Shown one piece after another: positions 36,905 to 47,250 of a stretch of DNA of 64,000 bases. The stretch is from NCBI RefSeq assembly GCF_905171765.1, contig NC_053392.1:504600556-504664555 (forward strand), written 5' to 3'. How positions within the stretch are numbered: the stretch's first letter is position 1; each line of letters opens with the position of its first letter. The stretch is from Bufo bufo (Eukaryota > Chordata > Amphibia > Anura > Bufonidae). The translations under genes were made by a program, and so were the position numbers. The notes under the pieces are model-generated. The model did not search any database. It was not told the origin of the DNA and worked only from the letters and a program-made list of their open reading frames with translations.

Positions 36905-37390
36905 AAGGACCTGGGGCAGACTGGCCACAGAGCCTATAGGGAAATGTCCACTGGGCCGATGCCCAGACAGCCACCTAAGCCCTCCTCATGGTCGCCAGCC
37001 AGGTACATAAAGATCTGATTCTCACAGAATTAATTAATATAGGAGCATCAGGCACTTAGCTATCATGCACCTGGCCAGCGATCACAGTACAGCTGTATTG
37101 CCATCCTCAGGACGATGATAAAGTTTAATACTGTGGTGTGGACGGCAGCATTTTGTGCTGCACTGTGGTATTTGGTTGTTATGGGGCAGTATTTTGTGCT
37201 GCACTACAGTTTTTGGTTCTGCTGGGGCAGTACTGTATTCTGTACTACGATATTGCTGGCCCATCTACTTCTGTTCTCTCTGCCTATATGTGTTGCCCCT
37301 GCCTTCTGTCAATTTGCACCCGTCAACAACATGGAACCACTTTTTTTTTTTTTTTTCAAGGGCCACTTTAACTTCTCAGTCTGTCCCTGT
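36905..37390. repeat. Dispersed repeat (copy 2), unexpanded
   Basis: Homologous to 801-1620: shared GGGCAGACTGGCC, CCAGGTACATA, CCATCCTCAGGACGATGATA and GGGCCACTTTAAC blocks. Only about three diverged copies of the 41-bp unit are present (37140-37265). Confidence 0.6.
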
Positions 37391-37734
37391 AATGGACTGA
37401 CAGAGATAGCCGAGAACTCTTTGCAGTCCCATGGATCTTGATTGGAGTGCTCGTCACACATGTGCTGCTGCTTTATTCACACAGGGGACTCTGGGATCAC
37501 CCTTCTCGTGATTAGTGGGGGTCCCAGTGATTGGAAACCCCTTTAATAAATATTAAAGTAGGTGTCCCCCTTATCACAATTTTGTGATGGACAGGCCTGG
37601 TACACTGTCCTGCCAACAGCGGCTATGTTCAGGACGGAAGCTCCATATGGTTACTCAAGAGAATGTACTGAAACAATGGGGGTGGGACTTCACATATAAA
37701 GACTATGGTCAGTATATATCATCATTACTTGTAA

Positions 37735-38181
37735 GGCTACTTTCACACTAGCGTTCGGGTGTCCACTTGTGAGTTCCATTTGAAGGGGCTCACAAGCGGC
37801 CCCGAACACATCCGTACTGCCCTAATGCATTCTGAGTGGACGCGGATCCGCTCAGAATGCATCAGTCTGGCAGCGTTTGGGTGTCCGCCTGGCCGTGCGG
37901 AGGCAAGTGGATCCGTCCAGACTTACAATGTAAGTCAATGGGGACGGATCCGTTTGAAGATGACACAATATGGCTCAATCTTCAAACGGATCCGTCCCCC
38001 ATTGACTTTCAATGTAAAGTCTGGACGGATCCGTCTGAAGCTACTTTCACACTTAGAATTTTTTCTAAGATATAATGCAGACGGATCCGTTCTGAACGGA
38101 TCCCAAGTCTGCATTATATGAGCAGATCCGTCTGAGCAGACATCAGACGGACCCGCTCTGAACGGTAGTGTGAAAGTAGCC
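37735..38181. mobile_element. Palindromic MITE, Harbinger-type (copy 2)
   Basis: Same family as 4652-5141, with ends GGCTACTTTCACACTAGCGTT and AGTGTGAAAGTAGCC and a clean TAA duplication (37732-37734, 38182-38184). Repeated GGATCC-centred stems. No coding capacity. Confidence 0.8.
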
Positions 38182-38349
38182 TAAGACAAAACCATGACTG
38201 GGTCCAAAACACAGAAGAGGCACAAAGCTTTCTATAATGCTTTATATCTGTAGATTTCACTGTTGGTTTTGGCTCACAAATACTGATGCAAAATACTCAC
38301 CATATACTGACCGCATGAAAGTGGCCTTTAGAGCAGATTCCCTTATAAT

Positions 38350-40210
38350 TAGAGATGAGCGAATTTAAAAAAAATTGATTCGGCAGGTTCGCTGAATTTT
38401 TAGAAAAAATTCAGTTCGATTCGAACTTATTCGTGGCAAATCGCATAAAAAAACTGCTATTTCCTAGCTGCAGAGAGCCTTTATAGTCGTGTAGAACACT
38501 GTGCCTTGCAGTAACACGCATAGGGAGTCTGCTGTGGTAGTGAAATAAAACTGTGAGTCAGTATGACATGCAGATGACAGGCGTTGCTCTTAGAATCACT
38601 GCACACTTCACTTATTTGGCCAGTCACTGGGTCAAATCTGACCAAATAACTATGTACTCAGCCTTACAGGTCGATTTTAGCGTCAAGAAGAAGCGCACTC
38701 CTTTTACACCGTTGTCAGCTGATTCCACATAGATGTCTACAGAACTTGTTCTATTAAACGCTTCTACAAGTAGAGCCCCCTGACAGAGTGGAGAGGGTGT
38801 CAGCAGTAAGTTTGTGTTGACGTCACTGATTAATTTGCCCTTCCTCTGATCCATCAGAACAATATACCCAAAAAAAAGTATCCTGTCTGTGGAGCATCCG
38901 CCTTCACTCGGTCAGCATTTGGTCAGTAATTCATCAGTAGTGCTAATGCTAAAAAACAGGAATGGATCCGAAACAGAGATGACCGAGTCAACCATTCAAG
39001 AACTTCTGGGTTGCTGGTCAAGACACGACCGTTAGATGACACCGGGAGCTCAGGCCTCTCGCTGCAACTCCTGCTGCCACGCCTCCTTACTCTGCTGTGA
39101 CCTGTGCCTGCGCCAGAAACATTTAGGCCTCTGCCACTCCCCTATGCAGGGCCTGGCACTTCTCTGCCTGACATACTGTTAGATCAGATAAATAAAAAGG
39201 AAATTAAAACACCCCAAAAAAGTCTGTAATTTTCTCACTTTACCACACAACGGCAAATACATTTTTTTTGCCACTTATACATGCAAAAAAGGGCTTTAGA
39301 ACATTTAACTGCACAGCTGAACGGCAAATATATTTTTCTTTTGTCACTAATACACGACAAAAAGGGCTTCAGAACATATAACTGCACTGCTGAATGGCAA
39401 ATAGGCCCTTTTTTTTTTCCACTTATACACTCCACAAAAGGCTTTAGAACATATAACTGCGCCGCTGAACGGCAAATATATTTTTCCTTTGCCACTAATA
39501 CACTACAAAAATGGCTTTAGAGCATATAACTGCACCGCTGAATGGCAAAAAAAATTCTTTCGCCACTAATACACAACAAAAAGGGCCTTAGAACATATAA
39601 CTGCACCGCTGAACGGCAAATAAATTTTTTTTTGTGCCACTAATACACTCCAAAAAGGGCTTTAGAACATATAACTGCACCGCTGAACGGCAAATAATTT
39701 TTTTGTGTGCCACTAATACACGCCAAAAAGGGCTGTAATTTTCGCACTTCACCACACAACGGCTAATAACCCATTTTTTCCAATAATACAAGCCAAAAAA
39801 TGCTTTAGAACATATAACTGCACCGCACAAGGGCAAATAAGACGTAGAAATATTTCCTTGTAATAAACCCTGTTAATGGCTGTATCAAACAGCACTTGCA
39901 CCCAAATAACAAGAACGGTTTGCTGGAATTACAGAGCTGTATAATGGCAATTTGGATCCCCAGTCAGTGCAGCAAGGTGTAATAGGATTGTTCCTATTAC
40001 CCAGGCTGTAAACTCCCCTACTGAACCCTGTTCTACATAAATGCTGTGGAATGATTCCTCCCTATCCTTTCCCGACACCTTGAATAATCTTTTCCTGAAC
40101 TTGTAAATCTTTTTTTTTTAGTACAATGAAAATCGGATTTGGTGCGAATCTAATTTCTCCTGAAATTCGGATCGAATTCCAATTCGTCAACTTCGATTCG
40201 CTCATGTCTA
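38350..40210. mobile_element. Non-autonomous hAT element, 1.9 kb
   Basis: Begins TAGAGATGAGCGAAT and ends ATTCGCTCATGTCTA, with a perfect 8-bp duplication CTTATAAT (38342-38349, 40211-40218). The interior is not related to the 13345 element, and includes a tandem array at 39230-39840. No transposase. Confidence 0.92.
39230..39840. repeat. About 73-bp tandem array in the hAT element
   Basis: About eight units marked by TTTAGAACATATAACTGCAC and CGGCAAATA, at about 39371, 39446, 39520, 39590, 39663 and 39807. Spacing varies from 70 to 75 because of T-run length. Confidence 0.85.
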
Positions 40211-40281
40211 CTTATAATGTCATATGGGTAAGTGCCTTAAAATACTGTTTATCGCACTTTTGGGAAAATTCTGTAGCCAAC

Positions 40282-40811
40282 TGTCACCGCCAGTTCTGTG
40301 AGAAGATCTGGCAGACGTTCTTCTCTACCTCTTGTATGATGTTCTTTGTTTTGGTTTCACTTTCTCATCTCCTTTCCTTCTGTCAGGTGTCCCTTATTTC
40401 GACTAATCGTCTTCCTTTATAATCCCTCCCATACTGCCTCACTTTGCGGTTTATACTACTTCCTAGATGAGATGTTCACTGCTGGAGGCTGCTTCTGCTA
40501 TTTGTTCAGATAAGTCATTTAATTTATTGTGTTTCCTTGCTGGTTTGATTCTAGGTGACCCTGACTCCGTCCGTATTAAGTGCAGGGAGCCGGTGGTCGT
40601 GTCCCCTCACTATTATAGGGTTTTCAGGTGTCACACAGTATTAGGTACGCGGGCATGCAATGGTCTACCATACAGACCCTTGCATGTGCGTAGACGTCAG
40701 GGAGAGCTCTTAGGGTTTTATTGGGCTCACCTATAAGCTCCTTAGTTTGGGATCAAGCCAGTCGCTCATTTATTTATATGTTCCAGCTATCTGCTAACTT
40801 CATCCGTGACA
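40282..40811 (+). repeat. 5' LTR of the chromovirus
   Basis: TGTCACC...CGTGACA. A TATAAT box at 40418-40423 lies about 28 bp before GCGGTTTATA (40446-40455), the proposed start of R. This sequence is complementary to the site at 40813-40822 directly after the LTR. Confidence 0.93.
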
Positions 40812-40812
40812 T

Positions 40813-40822
40813 TATAAACCGC
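40813..40822 (+). promoter_or_regulatory. Probable self-priming primer binding site
   Basis: TATAAACCGC begins two bases after the LTR end and is the exact complement of GCGGTTTATA at 40446-40455, the predicted 5' end of the transcript. Tf1/sushi-group chromoviruses prime from their own RNA 5' end in this way. Inferred from complementarity and position. Confidence 0.65.
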
Positions 40823-40838
40823 CATAACCGTCTTAAGC

Positions 40839-42412
40839 ATGGATCCTGTTTCAGCCTTGATTGACCGCATGCAAGGTCTTTCGCTGGAGGTAGCAGATCT
40901 CCGTAAAACTGTATCTCAGTTTCAGGTGACCGGTTCTGCTGGCGTTCATGGAGTTTGTTCCAAGCCTAAGATCTCACTCCCGGATACCTTCTCCGGCGGT
41001 AGTGAGAATTTTGTTCGCTTTAGAGAGGCTTGCAAACTCCATTTTTGCCTACTTCCCCATTCCTCTGGTGATGAGGAGCAGAGGGTGGGGATCATCATCT
41101 CGCTGCTCAGGGATAACGCTCAGTCTTGGGCCTTTTCGCTGCCGGTGGGGGCACGGCCCTTCCAATCGGTGGATGAATTTTTTGTAGCCCTGGGGCAGAT
41201 ATATGATGACCCGGATCGTATTGCTCTGGCTGAATCTTTTATGCCAGGGTAAACAGTCCGCAGAGATATATTGTTCTGAATTTCGGAGATGGACAGCTGA
41301 TACTGGTTGGAATGATGCTGCTCTCCGAAGTCAATTTTGCCATGGTCTTTCGGAAAGATTGAAAGATGCATTCGCTTTTCATGAGAGACCAGCGTCGTTA
41401 GAGTCAGCCATGTCTCTAGCTGTTCGTATTGACAGGCGTCTTAGAGAGAGAGAGGAGACTACTCTTTCCTGTCATATTCAGCCCAAGGACAGTGGGGCTG
41501 TCTCATTCAGTGCACAGGGGTCTCAGTCTGTCTCAATCCCCTCTGAGGAGGAGGCCATGCAGCTGGGTTTGCTTGCCTCTGATAGTAGAGGATTCTGCTC
41601 TCAGAGGAGGGTTTGTTTCTGTTGTGGGGGTATAAATCATTTGGCTAATGTTTGCCCCCTCTAAGAGATTCATGGCGTTTTCTGAGGGTAATAAAAACAA
41701 AACAAAACAAAAAAATCCTCTAAAAACTTTCCATTTGCTACTATTGGCAAGGTTGATGCGGAAATTGAAGGTTTGCCGTTTGCTCATAGTTCCCGTTTTC
41801 TCCTACCTGCCAGGGTGGCGCTAGACAGCAAGAACATTGTTTGTGAGATTTTTGTAGATAGTGGAGCAGCTGTCAATCTCATTGATAATCAATTTGCAAC
41901 AACGCATGGTTTCCAGGTATGCACTTTGGAAAAGGATATACCTGTTTTTGCTATCTATTCCACTCCACTTTCTCAAAGATCGTTAAAGGGCATAGTTCAC
42001 AATATCCGTTTGACTGTGGGTGACGCTCATGTTGAGGATATGTCATGTTTCGTCTTAAGCGGATTACCTACTCCTCTAGTGTTGGGGCTACCCTGGCTCA
42101 CTAAACATAACCCCACCATTGATTGGCAAGAAAGGCAAATAAATGGTTGGAGTGAGTTTTGCAGAGAGAATTGCCTCACGGAGTCTCTTTCAGAGCTTTC
42201 TACCAAGACTGTGCCATCTTTTCTCTCAGAATTTTCGGATGTGTTTTCAGAGTGGTGTCCAGGAGTTGCCCCCTCACCGGGAGTACGACTGCCCTATTAA
42301 TCTCATCCCAGACGCCAAGCTGCCAAAATCACGACTATACAATCTCTCCCAACCTGAAAGAGTCGCTATGCGTATTTATATCTCTGAGAGCCTGAGAAAG
42401 GGACACATCTGA
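40839..42412 (+). pseudogene. Chromovirus gag-protease region, frameshifted
   Basis: Gag starts at ATG 40839 (MDPVSALIDRMQ) and is open to 41252; the frame then shifts and continues to 41664, ending in a CCHC knuckle (CFCCGGINHLANVC, about 41618-41660). After stops at about 41665-41700 the same frame gives a retropepsin-like protease with the active-site FVDSG at about 41851. A further shift near 42296 leads into the start of RT, which meets a stop at 42410. At least three lesions, so no functional Gag-Pol is expected from this copy. Confidence 0.85.
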
Positions 42413-42474
42413 CCCTCGAAGTCACCTGTTGCCGCTGTTTGTTTTTTTTTGTTAAGTAAAAAGATGCTTCTTTA

Positions 42475-45108
42475 AGACCTTGTCTGGATTTCAGGGAGCT
42501 GAACCGTATCACGATTCGTGACCCATATCTGCTTCCTCTGATCCCGGACCTGTTTAACCAGATTGTTGGGGCTAAAGTTTTTTCTAAGTTGGATTTAAGA
42601 GGGGCATACAACCTAGTCAGGGTCAGGGAAGGGGATGAATGGAAGACGGCCTTCAATACCCCTGAGGGTCATTTCGAGAATTTGGTTATGCCCTTTGGTT
42701 TGATGAATGCTCCGGCCGTCTTCCAACATTTTGTGAACAGCATTTTTTATCATTTAATGGGGAAATTTGTACTGGTGTATCTAGATGACATTTTGATTTT
42801 TTCTCCTGATTTCAAGACTCATCGGGACCACCTATGTCAGGTCTTGCTGATTCTGCGGGAGAATAAATTATACGCTAAACTTGAAAAATGTGTGTTTGCG
42901 GTTCCGGAGATTCAATTTCTTGGTTTTCTTCTCTCCGCTTCTGGTTTTCGGATGGACCCTGAGAAGGTCCGCGCTGTGCTTGATTGGGAGCTTCCTGAGA
43001 ATCAAAAGGCGCTGATGCGGTTTTTGGGTTTTGCCAATTATTACAGAAAGTTCATTTTGAATTATTCCTCTGTTGTTAAGCCACTCACTGATATGACTAA
43101 AAAGGGGGTGGATTTTTCCTCGTGGTCGGCAGATGCGCTTAAAGCCTTTTCTAGTATTAAAGAGAGTTTTGCTTCCGCTCCCATTTTGGTACAACCTGAT
43201 GTCTCTCTACCTTTTATTGTTGAGGTGGATGCTTCTGAGGTGGGTGTGGGTGCGGTCTTATCTCAGGGTCCCTCTCCTGCCAAATGGCGACCGTGTGCCT
43301 TTTTCTCACGGAAACTCTCTTCTGCAGAGAGAAATTACGATGTGGGAGATAGGGAGATGTTGGCCATCAAATTAGCTTTTGAGGAATGGCGCCATTGGTT
43401 AGAGGGAGCCAGACACCCTATTACCGTGTTTACCAACCATAAGAATCTGGCCTACTTGGAATCGGCCAAGCGTCGGAACCCGAGACAGGCCAGATGGTCT
43501 TTGTTCTTTTCTAGGTTTAATTTTGTTTTTACGTTCTGCCCTGGGGTGAAAAATGTGAAGGCGGATGCCCTGTCACGTTGTTTTCCGGGAGGAGGGAACT
43601 TTGAAGACCCGGGTCCCATTTTGGCTGAAGGGGTGGTCGTCTCTGCTCTTTATCCTGATTTGGAGGCAGAGGTTCAGGCAGCCCAGGCAGAGGATCTTTG
43701 TCCTCCTGGGAGGTTGTTTGTGCCTCTTGCTTTACGACACAAGGTTTTTAAGGAGCACCACGATACTGTCCTTGCTGGGCACCCGGGGAGTAGAGCCACA
43801 GTGGATCTCATTGTTCGGAGATTCTGGTGGCCGGCTCTTCGTAAGACGGTTGAGGGTTTTGTGGCAGCCTGCGAGGCCTGCGAGACCTGCGCTCGTGCCA
43901 AGGTCCCTCATTCACGGCCATCGGGTTCTCTCCTCCCGTTACCCATTCCTTCCCGTCCTTGTACGCATCTGTCCATGGACTTCATTACGGACCTGCCTCG
44001 TTCCTCGGGGAAGACTGTGATTCTGGTGGTAGTGGACCGTTTTAGCAAAATGGCACATTTCATTCCCTTTCCTGGGTTACCCAATGCTAAGACGCTGGCG
44101 CAAGCGTTTGTTGATCATATTGTTAAATTGCATGGCATTCCTTCAGACATCGTTTCTGATAGGGGCACGCAATTTGTTTCCAGATTCTGGAAGGCCTTCT
44201 GTTCTCGCTTGGGGGTTCGGTTGTCGTTCTCTTCTGCTTTTCACCCGCAGTCGAATGGTCAGACCGAACGCGTCAATCAGAATCTGGAGACATATCTGCG
44301 CTGTTTTGTGGCGGAGAATCAGGAGGATTGGTATTCTTTTTTGTCCCTTGCTGAGTTTGCTTTAAATAACCGTCGCCAGGAGTCCTCTGATAAGTCACAA
44401 TTTTTTGGTGCATATGGGTTTCATCCGCAGTTTGGGACATCTTCTGGAGAGGGGTCTTCTGGTTTATCTGATGAGGAGAGATTTTCCTCGTCTTTGTCAT
44501 TTATTTGGCAAAAGATTCAGGTTAATCTGAAGAGGATGAGTGAGAGATATAAGCGTGTGGCGGATAAGAGACGTGTGCCTGGTCCGGACCTGAATGTGGG
44601 TGATCTGGTGTGGTTGTCTACAAAAAATATCAAACTGAAGGTTCCCTCCTGGAAGTTGGGTCCTAAGTTTATTGGGCCTTACAAGATCTTGTCCGTAATC
44701 AATCACGTTGCCTTCCGTCTTGATCTTCCTCAGACTTGGAAGATCCATAATGTTTTTCACAAGTCCCTATTAAAACCTTATGTCCAACCCACTGTACCCT
44801 CCTCTTTGCCTCCTCCTCCGATTATTGTTGATGGTAATCTTGAATTTCAGGTCTCTAGGATTGTTGATTCTCGCATTATCCGCGGTTCTCTTCTGTACCT
44901 CGTTCATTGGGAGGGTTATGGTCCTGAGGAGAGGATGTGGGTCCCAGTGGCGGACATTAAGGCCACTCGTCTCATCAGGGCTTTCCATAGGTCTCATCCT
45001 GAGAAGGTGGGCTCTGAGTGTCCGGAGTCCACCCGTAGAGGGAGAGGTACTGTCACCGCCAGTTCTGTGAGAAGATCTGGCAGACGTTCTTCTCTACCTC
45101 TTATATGA
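42475..45108 (+). CDS. Chromovirus pol: RT, RNase H, integrase, chromodomain
   Basis: One open frame of about 840 codons. The first codon shown by homology to continue from upstream lies before 42589. Numbered from 42589: RT with YLDD at 64-67, RNase H with D214 in FIVEVDASE, integrase zinc-binding region from about 389 and catalytic D464, D524, E560 (35 residues between the last two), and a chromodomain at about 752-802 (YLVHWEGYG). The chromodomain would direct integration through histone marks in this family. The frame ends 58 nt inside the 3' LTR. Its N-terminal RT segment is lost to the lesions upstream, so it is a partial gene. Confidence 0.9.
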   Translation, partial: RPCLDFRELNRITIRDPYLLPLIPDLFNQIVGAKVFSKLDLRGAYNLVRVREGDEWKTAFNTPEGHFENLVMPFGLMNAPAVFQHFVNSIFYHLMGKFVLVYLDDILIFSPDFKTHRDHLCQVLLILRENKLYAKLEKCVFAVPEIQFLGFLLSASGFRMDPEKVRAVLDWELPENQKALMRFLGFANYYRKFILNYSSVVKPLTDMTKKGVDFSSWSADALKAFSSIKESFASAPILVQPDVSLPFIVEVDASEVGVGAVLSQGPSPAKWRPCAFFSRKLSSAERNYDVGDREMLAIKLAFEEWRHWLEGARHPITVFTNHKNLAYLESAKRRNPRQARWSLFFSRFNFVFTFCPGVKNVKADALSRCFPGGGNFEDPGPILAEGVVVSALYPDLEAEVQAAQAEDLCPPGRLFVPLALRHKVFKEHHDTVLAGHPGSRATVDLIVRRFWWPALRKTVEGFVAACEACETCARAKVPHSRPSGSLLPLPIPSRPCTHLSMDFITDLPRSSGKTVILVVVDRFSKMAHFIPFPGLPNAKTLAQAFVDHIVKLHGIPSDIVSDRGTQFVSRFWKAFCSRLGVRLSFSSAFHPQSNGQTERVNQNLETYLRCFVAENQEDWYSFLSLAEFALNNRRQESSDKSQFFGAYGFHPQFGTSSGEGSSGLSDEERFSSSLSFIWQKIQVNLKRMSERYKRVADKRRVPGPDLNVGDLVWLSTKNIKLKVPSWKLGPKFIGPYKILSVINHVAFRLDLPQTWKIHNVFHKSLLKPYVQPTVPSSLPPPPIIVDGNLEFQVSRIVDSRIIRGSLLYLVHWEGYGPEERMWVPVADIKATRLIRAFHRSHPEKVGSECPESTRRGRGTVTASSVRRSGRRSSLPLI

Positions 45109-45580
45109 TGTTCTTTGTTTTGGTTTCACTTTCTCATCTCCTTTCCTTCTGCCAGGTGTCCCTTATTTTGACTAATCGTCTTCCTTTATAATCCCTCCCA
45201 TACTGCCTCACTTTGCGGTTTATACTACTTCCTGCATGAGGTGTTCACTGCTGGAGGCTGCTTCTGCAGTTTGTTCAGATAAGTCATTTACTTTATTGTG
45301 TTTCCCTTCTGGCTTGATTCTATGTGACCCTGACTCCATCCGTATTAAGTGCAGGGAGCTGTTGGTCGTGTCCCCTCACTATTATAAGGTTCTCAGGTGT
45401 CACACAGTATTAGGTACGCGGGCATGTAATCGTCTACCATACAGACCCTTGCATGTGCATAGCAGTCAGGGAGAGCTCTTAGGGTTTTATAGGGCTCACC
45501 TATAAGCTCCTTAGTTTGGGATCAAGCCAGTCGCTCATTTATTTATATGTTCCAGCTATCTGCTAACTTCATCCGTGACA
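45051..45580 (+). repeat. 3' LTR of the chromovirus
   Basis: Same length as the 5' LTR; keeps GCGGTTTATA at 45215-45224. Preceded by a purine-rich tract (AGAGGGAGAGG, about 45037-45047) that fits the polypurine primer for second-strand synthesis. Confidence 0.93.
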
Positions 45581-45585
45581 CCAAC

Positions 45586-45975
45586 CCCTTAACTTGATGA
45601 AGTCAAATTAATTCTTGCTTATGACTGTTTTATGACTTTGAGCATCAGACTTACTGATTGGTGATGCTACAGGCAACCTAGCATTTAATTAGTAAATGAA
45701 TTGATTACTGAACACTACATTTGTATTACTGATCATTTCTCACGTCAATAGACTAGTGAAACTAATTCCAAGAAAGGCTTGGGGAATTGAGATTAACTGA
45801 TTAGGAATCAATGTATTTCCATTTGGGTAATCATGAGTAATAAAAAAAAAATAAACAGGGCAAAAGCCACTACCTTTTAAGACTGAGACCCCATTTATTT
45901 TAAAGACAATCTTACTAACTTTAACTTTAGATATGCCACATTTATCACATTAGCTCATGCACTGTTATCATTCTG
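45586..45975. other. Unique DNA, candidate conserved noncoding element
   Basis: No repeat seen; cores include CAAATTAATTC, ATTTAATTAGTAAATG, CTAATTCC and GGGTAATCATG. It lies directly at the chromovirus insertion site. Confidence 0.3.
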
Positions 45976-45977
45976 TT

Positions 45978-46279
45978 GGGGTTGTCCAGCCTTTACTAAT
46001 TGATGGCCTATCCTTCGGATAGGCCAACACCCAGCACTCTAGCTGTTCGGGTGTAGCACCCTCTCAGAAGTCAGTGCTCGAACTCAACGGCGCTGCTCCC
46101 ATTGAGTAATGAGATCCCTCCACTACAAGGTTGATGCAACTTTGTAGTTCCAGCACCAACTTCTGTTGAACATACACCCACACAGCTTTTTTGTGGGGTG
46201 CATCGTGTCAGGCCCTGGCTGATCAGCGAGTGATGGCCTATCTTGAGGATAGGACCTAATTTGAGGCTGGAGAACCTCT
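45978..46279. repeat. TTAA MITE-type copy abutting the next one
   Basis: GGGGTTGTCCAGCC...GATGGCCTATCCTTCGGATAGG...GGAGAACCTCT, ending at the TTAA of 46280-46283. The left end is unclear. Confidence 0.5.
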
Positions 46280-46283
46280 TTAA

Positions 46284-46685
46284 AGTGGTTTTCCATGCTC
46301 CTGATATTGATGGCTTATACAGATGATTAATATCCAATTGGTAAGGATCCAACATCCCACATCTCTACCGATTAGCTGTTTCCTTTAGCCTTCTGTGTTG
46401 TAATTAGCATTTTGAATGGAACAGGAAGCACAGCTTTGTTCAAAGTGTAGTGGTTGTGCTGGGTTACTACAGCTCAGATCCCACTGAAGTGAAAGGGAGC
46501 TTAGCTGCAATAACAGGTATGGTCAATACATTTTGAATGGAGCTGTGTTTTTTTTCCATTCCATGTACTAGCTCCAGCATTCGAGGCTGCAGAGAACCCC
46601 CGGAGGGGGTGCGGCATATTATACTGCCACCTATAGTAGATTAATGATAGGATCATTCATTAATATCAGAAGCCTGGAAACCCCT
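46284..46685. mobile_element. TTAA MITE, 402 bp
   Basis: Ends AGTGGTTTTCCATGCT and the complement of AGGGGTTTCCAGGCTTC, flanked by TTAA (46280-46283, 46686-46689). The left TTAA is shared with the preceding copy. Confidence 0.7.
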
Positions 46686-46689
46686 TTAA

Positions 46690-47250
46690 GCACTTTTGTC
46701 TATGCCAATTTAGAACATTTTAAGCCATGACCCCTTTCCGCTAAGCCATGCACCTTTCCATCTAAATCATACCCTCTTGTCAGACAAGGTGCAATTTGTC
46801 TATAACACGTAGCGGCACATTTATTAAGACCAGCATTTTAGACGCCTGTCTTAATAAGTCCTATACTGGGCGGCACCAGCCTCTATATAACTTTGGCTCA
46901 TTCAGCGCCTCTTCTAAATGTAAGACAGCTCCCGAGTTGTCTTACATTTAGATATTTTTTCTATGCCTGAAACAGGAGTAGATAATGGTAAATGAGACAA
47001 GCCTACTGGCCAATCCTCTTCCCTGGTGTGAGCGGGAAGAAGTCGCAGATTGCGACGCAACTAACCGTTGTTTCGCAATCTGTGCCTGTAATACACATAC
47101 TTTAGGCATATTTCAGCTTCATAAATGACCCCCATAATACATACGGTTCAAAGCATGTTGCAGTTTTCTGTGCCAGAATATGGGTGAATTTAGATTAGTA
47201 AATGTGCCACAATGTATCAAGAACACACAGGCTGGTATTTTACTGCTACT
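46690..47250. other. No gene; possible repeat-derived sequence
   Basis: Contains TTGTCTTACATTTAGA palindromic blocks (46920-46960) and a TAAGACAGGCGT-type inverted pair. No coding signal. Confidence 0.3.

Larger units (their letters stand above)
40282..45580 (+). mobile_element. Ty3/Gypsy chromovirus, complete with both LTRs
   Basis: 5299 bp, LTRs 40282-40811 and 45051-45580 (530 bp each), 5-bp duplication CCAAC (40277-40281, 45581-45585). Order: gag, protease, RT, RNase H, integrase, chromodomain. The LTRs differ at about 24 of 530 positions by hand alignment, no indels. Gag to the start of RT is broken by frameshifts and stops; pol from RT onwards is open. Just inside the 5' LTR there is no tRNA-type primer site but a match to an internal LTR sequence (see findings). 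A purine-rich tract abuts the 3' LTR. Confidence 0.95.
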
